Assembly (NCBI GenBank): GCA_963579995.1
Contig: CAUZIY010000183.1
Coordinates: 1 to 6,017, forward strand
DNA from: UBA6626 sp963579995
Lineage (GTDB): Bacteria; Planctomycetota; Phycisphaerae; Phycisphaerales; Phycisphaeraceae
Direction: 5' to 3'
Length of the DNA stretch: 6,017 nt
The notes under the pieces were generated by a model. It had not been told where the DNA came from and ran no database searches. It saw only the letters and a program-made list of their open reading frames with translations. Of the stretch, positions 1 through 5,436 are shown in pieces. How positions within the stretch are numbered: the stretch's first letter is position 1; each line of letters begins with the position of its first letter. The position numbers and the translations under genes were made by a program.

Positions 1-2
1 TC

Positions 3-1898
3 GAGGTAGAAGAATCGGGCCCCCTTCGCGTATGCATCAAAGCCCAGGGACACCACCAAGCAATCGACGGCACCAGTCTATTCGACTGGGTAGTGCGTAT
101 GTATTTCTACGCAGGCCAGCCATACGTCAAGGCGTTTTACACGTTTATCAACCGTGAAGAGCATCCCCAGATGATGCTGGGCAGCGTTCGGTTAACCACC
201 CGCCTCGCTGATCAGGGACAAATGGTCGGCCTGTTGGACATTGACTGGAAAAAAGAAGAACCGGACAGCCATGAGAGGCTGCGGTATGAGCGATTCCAAT
301 CCGAGGGATTCGAACAATGGGGAGATGGCGGTAACCGCAAACGTTTTGAGGTTTATGAACCCTGCCACTTCGGCCACTACGGAAACTATAATCCCGTCCA
401 CTACATTGGCCCAATAGGTACTGAGAAACCGCAAGAGTTAAACCACGAATCCAAACCAAACGGCCTTTTCAACGCTACAGGCGAACTTGTTGTTGGCTCG
501 AACTACTGCAATGGCTGGGCAGACATTTCCAATGGCAAGCACGGCTTGGGCGTTGCATTCCTGGGTGGAATGCATTTGCATCCCAAGGCATTTCACCTAT
601 CGCCCGGACAGTTAGATCTCGAACTGATCGCCAGCGAAGACTATCCGCTACCGATCAACATGGGCGTGGCTAAGACACATACCATGTTCTTCTGCTTTCA
701 CGACAACACAGGCCGCGAAGCCAATATTCAAAGCCGCATGCTTGGATGGATCGGCTTTGGAATGGACGGCGAACTGCATATCAATTGTCCTGGGGACTGG
801 TTTGCCCGCACCCGTGTTTGCGGCGATATCATGCCCTACCGCCCCAAAAAATATCCGGAACTGGAAAACTTTTTACGCAATGATTTTGTTGGCAAAGCCA
901 CTGAACATCGCGGCGAGGGCGTACTGCATTTTGGAGACTTCGGTGAACCAACACACCGCGACCACGTCTCCGGTGGCTTCGAGCACCTGCACGATGACCT
1001 AGGGCATTCAATGCTCATCCAGTTCCAGCGTACGGGCGAGATGATGTACCGTGAACTGGGCGAAGCGGCGGCCATGCATCTTATGGACGTAGATGTGATG
1101 CACCGCGTTCCCAAACAGATTGCCGAACTAGAGGGCTGCCCTCGCATGCACTATGCCAATGAAGACAACCGCTTTGCCGCAGCCCTCTCGCACGCATGGC
1201 TGGTTACTCTGCTGACCTACTACTACACCAGTGGTTACCAACGCTCGTTGGAAATAGCCATCGCCATCGCTGACGCTTTTGTGCGCATGGTGGAAAAAGG
1301 TTACACACAGCGTGATCGTGAAGAGCGAACCAGCGGATGGTGCCTCACTGGCCTGATGGCAGTCTACCGGGCCACTAGTGATGAGAAATACCTCAAAATA
1401 GCCCGGACCGTCATAGATATCGCCTTGGAGAGACAAACGGACGACGGTGAGTTCCCCATGCCATGGTCACGTGGACTGATCATGGCTTCCGGACCAGCCC
1501 TGCAGACCGGGGCTTTGCTGACCGGCATGAAGTGGTATCACGAAGTTTGCAATGATGACGACGTCAAGGAGGCGCTGCTCAAGGCGCTGGACTTTGCCAT
1601 GACCAAGGGAACCTTGCCCGAAGGCTATGCGTTGAAATACACCTTTGGCAACGGCCTGTACAAAGCATGGCGGGAAGCGTCCGGTTGTGAGAGCATGCGC
1701 ATGATGTTGCCGCTGGCCTACGCCTACAAACTGACTGGAGACCGGAAGTATGTAGAGCACGGGCTTCACGATTTTCACCACAGGCTCAACCACGCGCATT
1801 TTCTCAGTGCCCAAGGCGAAATGACCATGTACGTGGCCGATACGCTGGAATTCATGAATGTCGCCGACGAACTGGAATTGCTGCGGGATCTGGACTGA
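3..1898 (+). CDS. YetA/PcRGLX-like (exo-rhamnogalacturonan lyase family) protein, 5'-partial
   Basis: The reading frame is open from the left edge (first full codon at base 3) to the TGA at 1896-1898, giving 631 residues. The GTG at 93 is not a convincing start: the upstream codons read as protein continuous with the family (FDWVVRMYFYAGQPYVKAF spans it), and no ribosome site is seen there. The start therefore lies outside the window; relatives are roughly 850-900 residues. Family features seen: a beta-sandwich-like N-terminal part with aromatic-rich strands, the GDFGEPTHRD segment and the following GGFEHLHDDLGHSM segment near visible residues 310-336, then a helical C-terminal half (EAAAMHLMDVDVMHR, SGPALQTGALLTGMKWYHE) typical of an alpha/alpha toroid. 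Relatives include Bacillus YetA and the Penicillium exo-rhamnogalacturonan lyase (PL26). Activity on rhamnogalacturonan is inferred by family only; the bacterial members are mostly uncharacterised. Secretion cannot be judged because the N-terminus is missing. It heads a run of same-strand sugar genes, 59 bases before the cupin. Confidence 0.72.
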   Translation, partial: EVEESGPLRVCIKAQGHHQAIDGTSLFDWVVRMYFYAGQPYVKAFYTFINREEHPQMMLGSVRLTTRLADQGQMVGLLDIDWKKEEPDSHERLRYERFQSEGFEQWGDGGNRKRFEVYEPCHFGHYGNYNPVHYIGPIGTEKPQELNHESKPNGLFNATGELVVGSNYCNGWADISNGKHGLGVAFLGGMHLHPKAFHLSPGQLDLELIASEDYPLPINMGVAKTHTMFFCFHDNTGREANIQSRMLGWIGFGMDGELHINCPGDWFARTRVCGDIMPYRPKKYPELENFLRNDFVGKATEHRGEGVLHFGDFGEPTHRDHVSGGFEHLHDDLGHSMLIQFQRTGEMMYRELGEAAAMHLMDVDVMHRVPKQIAELEGCPRMHYANEDNRFAAALSHAWLVTLLTYYYTSGYQRSLEIAIAIADAFVRMVEKGYTQRDREERTSGWCLTGLMAVYRATSDEKYLKIARTVIDIALERQTDDGEFPMPWSRGLIMASGPALQTGALLTGMKWYHEVCNDDDVKEALLKALDFAMTKGTLPEGYALKYTFGNGLYKAWREASGCESMRMMLPLAYAYKLTGDRKYVEHGLHDFHHRLNHAHFLSAQGEMTMYVADTLEFMNVADELELLRDLD

Positions 1899-1919
1899 CG
1901 GCCTGGCAGCCATGGAAAC

Positions 1920-1961
1920 ATGAAAAATTTTACTCTCCACTGCGAAAAGGAACCAACATGA
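1920..1961 (+). other. Possible 13-codon leader ORF overlapping the cupin start
   Basis: An ATG at 1920 opens a short frame reading MKNFTLHCEKEPT. Its TGA (1959-1961) overlaps the cupin ATG (1958-1960) as ATGA, the arrangement used for translational coupling. A GGAA lies at 1914-1917, only two bases before the ATG, which is too close for a good ribosome site. The cupin's own Shine-Dalgarno lies inside this frame. It may be chance; only the overlap argues for it. Confidence 0.15.
1945..1951 (+). promoter_or_regulatory. Ribosome binding site of the cupin gene
   Basis: AAAAGGA lies six bases before the ATG at 1958. It supports this ATG as the start and shows that the cupin can be initiated independently of the lyase gene. 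Confidence 0.6.
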
Positions 1962-2335
1962 TCATCCGAAACTGGCGAGAAGCAACACCGCACGTCGGCC
2001 ACAACAACGTAGTGATTCATTATGTTTTTTCACCCAAAGGGGCAGAGGGTAGGACATATGCAGAGGCGCCGCTGGAAGGCGACTGGAGCCTGACCAGGCA
2101 TATGATTCAGCCCGGCAAGGCCGGTGACGAGCATGAACACGACAACGCTGAGCAAGTATTTTACTTTACCAAGGGCAACGGGCAGATGAAGTTGGACGGC
2201 AAGCACCATGATGTCAAGCAGGACGACGCCGTGCACGTGCCGCCCGGATGCAAGCACCAGACCATCAACAACAGTGACGACTGGCTGGAACTGCTGGTCA
2301 TCACCACAAAGCTCGACAAGAACCAGGGAGCGTAA
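1958..2335 (+). CDS. Single-domain cupin protein
   Basis: A 125-residue protein containing both conserved cupin motifs. Motif 1 is GDEHEHDNAEQVFYFTKGNG (residues 56-75), giving probable metal ligands H59, H61 and E65. Motif 2 is DDAVHVPPGCKHQTINN (residues 89-105), giving the fourth ligand H100. All four usual ligands are present, so a bound divalent metal is expected. The length is normal for a stand-alone small cupin, and there is no signal peptide or membrane segment. Small cupins of this kind act as sugar or keto-acid isomerases, dioxygenases, decarboxylases or binding proteins, and the reaction cannot be told from the sequence. Its position after a polysaccharide-lyase-like gene, and one base before a DHDPS/NAL-family gene, makes a role in converting the released uronate or unsaturated sugar plausible (inference). 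The start is fixed by the AAAAGGA ribosome site. Confidence 0.88.
   Translation: MIIRNWREATPHVGHNNVVIHYVFSPKGAEGRTYAEAPLEGDWSLTRHMIQPGKAGDEHEHDNAEQVFYFTKGNGQMKLDGKHHDVKQDDAVHVPPGCKHQTINNSDDWLELLVITTKLDKNQGA
2325..2330 (+). promoter_or_regulatory. Ribosome binding site deciding the start of the DHDPS/NAL-family gene
   Basis: AGGGAG ends six bases before the ATG at 2337 and sits inside the last codons of the cupin gene. It favours 2337 over the in-frame ATG at 2208, which would add 43 residues read out of frame through the cupin and resembling no protein family. Confidence 0.65.
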
Positions 2336-2336
2336 A

Positions 2337-3308
2337 ATGAAAAGCGATATCTCCAGCACAAAATGGCCCGATACCGGCAAGTTGATTACTGCATTACACG
2401 GTCCTCACAATTACCTGCCTACCCCCTTCCTCCCCAATTATGAACTGGACGCTGAGGGTCTTAGACGCAACGTGTCCTATCACGCCGAAAACGACCTGCG
2501 TCCCATGACGGTATTGGTAGCTGGCGGTTACGGAGAAGGATGGAAACTGAGCGTGGAAGAACACGCACAGGCGGTGGTAGCCGCCGTGGCCGGCGCGCGG
2601 GGGCGCATGCCGGTGATGGCCGGCATCATCGGCGGATACAAAATCTGCCTGCAGCAGGCGGCTAATGCCCAAAAGGCCGGCGCCGATGCCCTGCTCATCT
2701 TCCCCCCGCGGGGCACACACCATCCTGCTGAAGGTTATTACGAGTTTTACAAGGGGATTATAAACTCGGTCAGTATTGCGACGACAATTCTCCCAAGCGG
2801 ATGTCATGACTTTTGGCCCAGGATTATTACCCGACTTGCAGAGTTTGAAAACATGATCGGTTTCTTTCCACCGGGAGGCGATGACGACTACTACACCAAC
2901 GTGGGCAAACAGGTCATGCAGGCGGTATCCAAGCCATTCTTGTGGATCGGTGAAAACGAAGACCAGACTGCTCCTTGTTTTCAGTTTGGCTGCAAAGCCT
3001 ACTCAACCGCAGGTGCAACATTTGCACCCGAGGCGTCGTGGCAGTTTTGGGAACATGGTGTAGCCGGTGAAGCAGAATCAATGCAACAGGTATTTGAAAA
3101 TGACATCGCACCTGTTCTTGCAATTCGCGAGCTTCAATCAAGTGACGGCATGAATACGATCAAGGTGGCCATGGAAGCATTGGGCCGGGCCGGTGGGGTT
3201 ACCCGACCGCCAGGCCTTCAGGTAACCGCCGCGGCACGTCACAGCATTGTCCAAATCCTCCAGAACCATCGCGAGACGCGTAGTCAAGTAGTAGAGAAAA
3301 ATAGATGA
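2337..3308 (+). CDS. DHDPS/NAL-family (class I aldolase-like) protein lacking the usual catalytic residues
   Basis: A 323-residue TIM-barrel protein of normal length for the dihydrodipicolinate synthase/N-acetylneuraminate lyase family. Family landmarks in order: PTPF (28-31), the VLVAGGYGEGWKLSVEEH strand-turn (59-76), MAGIIGG (94-100), AGADALLIFPP (114-124), EGYYEFYKGI (132-141), IGENEDQTAPCFQFG (204-218) and a helical C-terminus. Three key positions differ. The GTTGE-type substrate loop reads GGYGE (63-67). The YNxP motif carrying the catalytic tyrosine reads TILP (150-153). The segment that normally holds the Schiff-base lysine (GxK) reads GFFPPGGDDD (175-184), with phenylalanine at the lysine position. 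A Schiff-base aldolase mechanism at the usual site is therefore unlikely. It could be a diverged lyase or isomerase, or a sugar-binding or regulatory protein. It starts one base after the cupin stop, so the two are almost certainly co-translated and probably work on the same compound. Confidence 0.85.
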   Translation: MKSDISSTKWPDTGKLITALHGPHNYLPTPFLPNYELDAEGLRRNVSYHAENDLRPMTVLVAGGYGEGWKLSVEEHAQAVVAAVAGARGRMPVMAGIIGGYKICLQQAANAQKAGADALLIFPPRGTHHPAEGYYEFYKGIINSVSIATTILPSGCHDFWPRIITRLAEFENMIGFFPPGGDDDYYTNVGKQVMQAVSKPFLWIGENEDQTAPCFQFGCKAYSTAGATFAPEASWQFWEHGVAGEAESMQQVFENDIAPVLAIRELQSSDGMNTIKVAMEALGRAGGVTRPPGLQVTAAARHSIVQILQNHRETRSQVVEKNR

Positions 3309-3357
3309 AGCAATGGACATGGCCTTGCCAAGTTTAATCAGCCAAGAGTCCATTGCT
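3309..3357. repeat. Perfect 10-bp inverted repeat directly after the DHDPS/NAL-like stop codon
   Basis: AGCAATGGAC (3309-3318) is the exact reverse complement of GTCCATTGCT (3348-3357), with a 29-base loop. The loop contains a second small palindrome, CTTGCCAAG (3324-3332). The first arm begins at the base after the TGA. No T-tract follows, so it is not a classical intrinsic terminator. It could be an mRNA 3'-end stabiliser, a Rho-type or weak terminator, or a protein site. Confidence 0.55.
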
Positions 3358-3521
3358 GATAGGGGACGCGGGATAGACGTTCCAAATTCTAGGGATTGGC
3401 AAAGACACCCCAATCTAGTCTCATTCGCTGTCCACACAACAGCCTTAATACCCCAAGCACACCCACAGTTCTGCCTTCCTAATACGCCCCATGCCCTCTT
3501 GACTGCCTTGGGTATACTGGC

Positions 3522-3529
3522 AAGAGAGG
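3522..3529 (+). promoter_or_regulatory. Orphan ribosome binding site ahead of the zinc-ribbon relic
   Basis: AAGAGAGG lies seven bases before an ATG at 3537, ideal spacing, yet that ATG opens only a six-codon frame (MKEVLV, stop at 3555-3557). A TATACT hexamer at 3513-3518 resembles a -10 box, but no -35 at proper spacing is seen; the nearby TTGACT at 3499 is only eight bases away. Strong initiation signals leading into a broken frame fit a decayed gene start. Confidence 0.35.
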
Positions 3530-3536
3530 TAAGCTC

Positions 3537-3681
3537 ATGAAAGAGGTATTGGTTTGATATGAGATCCTAGGCATGTGGTAACGACAGCTCGGATAACGCT
3601 CAATTCTGTGCTGGGTGTGGCGCATCTCTAAGTGTGCCTACGCTAGTGGTATTGGGACAGCAGCTTCTGAACTACCGATGA
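3537..3681 (+). pseudogene. Decayed zinc-ribbon protein N-terminus
   Basis: In the frame of 3559-3681 the translation after a TAG (3568-3570) reads ACGNDSSDNAQFCAGCGASL, the second half of a zinc-ribbon of the CxxCG-x9-FCxxCG type. The distance between the cysteine pairs (ten residues between C at 3574 and C at 3607) is exactly canonical. The first cysteine of the first pair is a TCC serine codon (3565-3567), and the next codon is TAG. The frame then runs through SVPTLVVLGQQLLNYR to a TGA at 3679-3681. Two starts are possible: ATG 3559 in frame, or ATG 3537 with a strong ribosome site but in a different frame, needing an indel. Lost cysteine, internal stop and probable frameshift together indicate a pseudogene fragment. 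Such ribbons often begin small membrane or regulatory proteins; nothing of the remainder is recognisable. Confidence 0.5.
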
Positions 3682-3686
3682 TCGGT
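3674..3686. promoter_or_regulatory. Perfect 13-base palindrome upstream of the GH32-like gene (possible operator)
   Basis: ACCGATGATCGGT is two exact 6-base half-sites around a central G, ending 67 bases before the GH32-like ATG. Its symmetry and position suit a binding site for a dimeric regulator. As RNA it would form only a 5-bp hairpin followed by TTTC, a poor terminator. No regulator gene is in the window, so the link is inference. Confidence 0.35.
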
Positions 3687-3690
3687 TTTC

Positions 3691-3733
3691 TTCAAACCAT
3701 AAAGATGGGGTTCAAAAACCACGCAAACTTCAA
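3691..3733 (+). repeat. Spaced TTCAA direct repeats before the GH32-like gene
   Basis: TTCAAA occurs at 3691-3696 and 3711-3716, exactly 20 bases apart (about two helical turns), each soon followed by ACC or CC, and TTCAA recurs at 3729-3733. This could be an activator-binding array or chance in an A/T-rich leader. Confidence 0.2.
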
Positions 3734-3745
3734 TAAGAGAGTAAC

Positions 3746-3750
3746 AAGGG
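3746..3750 (+). promoter_or_regulatory. Ribosome binding site of the GH32-like gene
   Basis: AAGGG lies only three bases before the ATG at 3754, closer than ideal. An in-frame TAA at 3742-3744 rules out any earlier start, and the next in-frame ATG (codon 39) falls just before the catalytic WMND motif, so 3754 is kept. Confidence 0.45.
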
Positions 3751-3753
3751 CCA

Positions 3754-5298
3754 ATGAAAGAGATTGAGCTGACCCCAGAAGCATCAGAGACAGATGATCT
3801 GATTCGCCATACCAGTGAGTTCAGAGATAAACTCCGAAGCGATGTCCATCGCCCTCGGTACCATTTCATGGCTCCCTGGGGTTGGATGAACGACATCAAC
3901 GGCGCGATCTTTTGGAAGGGCCGATATCACGTGTTCTACCAGCATCTCTCCTGGGGGGGCATCTACAGCGCGATGCGGTGGGGCCATGCTTCCAGTGTGG
4001 ATCTTTTGCACTGGGTTCACCACCCCATCGCACTCACACCCTCTGATGATGGGTACGACAAAAGAGGATGCTGGAGCGGAGGAGCGTTTGTGAGCAAAGA
4101 TGGCGTTCCGACCGTCATCTATCATGGAGAGCCCGGCGGGTTATGCATCGCCTCGAGCGAAGATGATCTGCTGGTGCATTGGACCAAGCATCCTGAGAAC
4201 CCCGTAGTCTCGACGGTTGAAGTGTTCGGAAACGGGTACGAGGACACCAACTATGCACTGGATCCTTGTGCCTGGGTTGAGGGAGATACCTACTACGCTC
4301 TAGTGGGCAACTACGTCCCCGGTGTTGAGGGCGATGGGACCAACCTGTTTCGGTCACAGGACTTCGTTAACTGGGAAAAAGTAGGACCTTTTTATCGCTC
4401 TAAACGGCAATGGACCGAACCCGATGAGGACTGTGCCGTACCTGACTTTTTCCCGCTTGGAGACAAGCACATACTGCTATTTGCCAGCCACCTGCTAGGG
4501 ACCCAGTATTATCTGGGAAAGCTGCAGGACAACCAGTTCTATCCAGAATTACACTCTCGACTGAATTGGCCTTGGGGAACCATTTCCGGTCCAAGGTCGT
4601 TGCTGGATGGTAATGGACGCCGCATCTACTTTGACTGGATCCGTGAGTTTAGAGGCCGGGATAGAGAAATAGCCTCGGGCTGGTCAGGGGTGATGACCTT
4701 ACCGAGGGTCTTGTCGTTGGCCAAAAACGGCACACTGCTGATCAATCCGGCGCCGGAGATAGAGATGCTTCGAATGAACCATCGCTCTCACCGCAACATT
4801 CAACTGGACGCTGATTCAGAAGTGTCTGTCAAAGATGTACAAGGCGATTGTCTTGAGTTAGCCGTGGAGATAAAACCTCAAGGAGGTAAGAAGGTTGGTG
4901 TTAAAGTACGTTCCTCGTTCGATGGCGAGGAATACACCACCGTGGTGTACGATGCACAATCCGGAAACCTGATGGTGGACGTAAGCCATTCGAGCCTTGA
5001 TGGTAATATTTGCTTTACACCTTTCCGCGGCGACCAATCCCTAGAGAGGCTTCCGGAGAAGGCAAGAACCCTGCAGGCTCAGGAGGCACCATTAGATCTG
5101 GCCCGGGGAGAACCGCTCAGTCTCCGTCTTTTTTTAGATCGTTCGGTACTAGAGGTATTTGCCAACAACCGCCAGTGCATCACACAGCGTATATATCCCC
5201 ATCGCCCGGAAAGTGTGGGTGTGCTTTTTTTCTCTCTCGGAGGTAGTGCTAATATTGAATCATTACAGGCTTGGGACTTAGCTGCGACCTATGGCTAG
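3754..5298 (+). CDS. GH32-like glycoside hydrolase (beta-fructosidase superfamily)
   Basis: A 514-residue protein, normal length for GH32, with a five-bladed propeller followed by a C-terminal beta-sandwich. Motifs seen: WMNDING (44-50), equivalent to WMNDPNG, with D47 as probable nucleophile; FYQH (61-64); GCWSGGAF (105-112), equivalent to the FSGSA motif; LDPCAW (169-174) at the RDP position, with D170 as probable transition-state stabiliser; and EDCAVPDFFPLGDK (225-238) at the EC motif, with E225 as likely acid/base. The sandwich carries LFLDRSVLEVFANN (459-472) and RIYP, as in invertases. Two signatures are altered: Pro to Ile in WMNDPNG, and Arg to Leu in RDP. The catalytic triad is kept but the substrate may not be a plain fructoside. 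No signal peptide is visible (charged N-terminus), so it probably acts inside the cell. It lies 445 bases after the barrel gene, likely with its own promoter, and 138 bases before the reductase. Confidence 0.87.
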   Translation: MKEIELTPEASETDDLIRHTSEFRDKLRSDVHRPRYHFMAPWGWMNDINGAIFWKGRYHVFYQHLSWGGIYSAMRWGHASSVDLLHWVHHPIALTPSDDGYDKRGCWSGGAFVSKDGVPTVIYHGEPGGLCIASSEDDLLVHWTKHPENPVVSTVEVFGNGYEDTNYALDPCAWVEGDTYYALVGNYVPGVEGDGTNLFRSQDFVNWEKVGPFYRSKRQWTEPDEDCAVPDFFPLGDKHILLFASHLLGTQYYLGKLQDNQFYPELHSRLNWPWGTISGPRSLLDGNGRRIYFDWIREFRGRDREIASGWSGVMTLPRVLSLAKNGTLLINPAPEIEMLRMNHRSHRNIQLDADSEVSVKDVQGDCLELAVEIKPQGGKKVGVKVRSSFDGEEYTTVVYDAQSGNLMVDVSHSSLDGNICFTPFRGDQSLERLPEKARTLQAQEAPLDLARGEPLSLRLFLDRSVLEVFANNRQCITQRIYPHRPESVGVLFFSLGGSANIESLQAWDLAATYG

Positions 5299-5302
5299 GA
5301 TC

Positions 5303-5351
5303 CTCGATGGACCGATGGATTAGCCCATCCGTCTTCGGGACCCCCATCGAG
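5303..5351. repeat. Inverted repeat after the GH32-like gene (possible weak terminator)
   Basis: CTCGATGG (5303-5310) is the exact reverse complement of CCATCGAG (5344-5351). Inside it, GATGG (5314-5318) can pair with CCATC (5325-5329), giving a nested hairpin a few bases after the TAG stop. There is no T-tract after it, so intrinsic termination is uncertain and read-through to the reductase is possible. Confidence 0.4.
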
Positions 5352-5427
5352 TCTATTACCCGAGGCCAGTGCAATCTCTATCCCTCTCAACTACGTGACC
5401 AAGTAGGGGCCGACTTCCAGTAAGATT

Positions 5428-5430
5428 GGA
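5428..5430 (+). promoter_or_regulatory. Weak ribosome binding site of the reductase gene
   Basis: GGA six bases before the ATG at 5437, within TTGGAAATTTG. The only upstream in-frame landmark is a TAG at 5404-5406 with no other start between, so 5437 is the first possible start. Confidence 0.35.
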
Positions 5431-5436
5431 AATTTG

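Larger units (their letters stand above)
3309..3753. other. Intergenic region between the barrel gene and the GH32-like gene
   Basis: 445 bases without an intact gene I can support. A 75-codon plus-strand frame at 3313-3540 has no ribosome site, begins inside the inverted repeat and resembles nothing I know. The interval holds, from left to right, the inverted repeat, a stretch 3358-3500 in which I see nothing, an orphan Shine-Dalgarno with ATG, a decayed zinc-ribbon coding relic, a 13-base palindrome and spaced TTCAAA repeats ahead of the GH32-like start. It looks like the site of an old gene loss or recombination joining two gene blocks. Confidence 0.6.

Noticed and set aside
93..95. GTG as the start of the lyase-like gene
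   Set aside because: Upstream in-frame codons to base 3 are protein-like and continuous with the family, and there is no ribosome site; the gene starts outside the window.
1467..1940. 157-codon minus-strand open frame opposite the lyase-like gene
   Set aside because: It is antisense to a well-supported coding region, has no recognisable domain and no ribosome site; it is a shadow frame.
2208..2336. 43-codon N-terminal extension of the DHDPS/NAL-like protein from an ATG at 2208
   Set aside because: It reads through the cupin gene in another frame, is low-complexity Ser/Thr/Arg-rich and family-unlike, and a proper ribosome site precedes the ATG at 2337.
3499..3518. TTGACT/TATACT as a sigma-70 promoter
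   Set aside because: The spacer is only eight bases, far below the usual 16-18, so the two boxes cannot act together.
3313..3540. 75-codon plus-strand frame in the intergenic region
   Set aside because: No ribosome site, starts within the inverted repeat, no recognisable motif, and its end overlaps the orphan start signals of the zinc-ribbon relic.
3568..3570. TAG in the zinc-ribbon frame as a recoded (pyrrolysine) codon
   Set aside because: The neighbouring cysteine is also lost and the frame soon ends, so decay is the simpler explanation; nothing in the window suggests pyrrolysine use.
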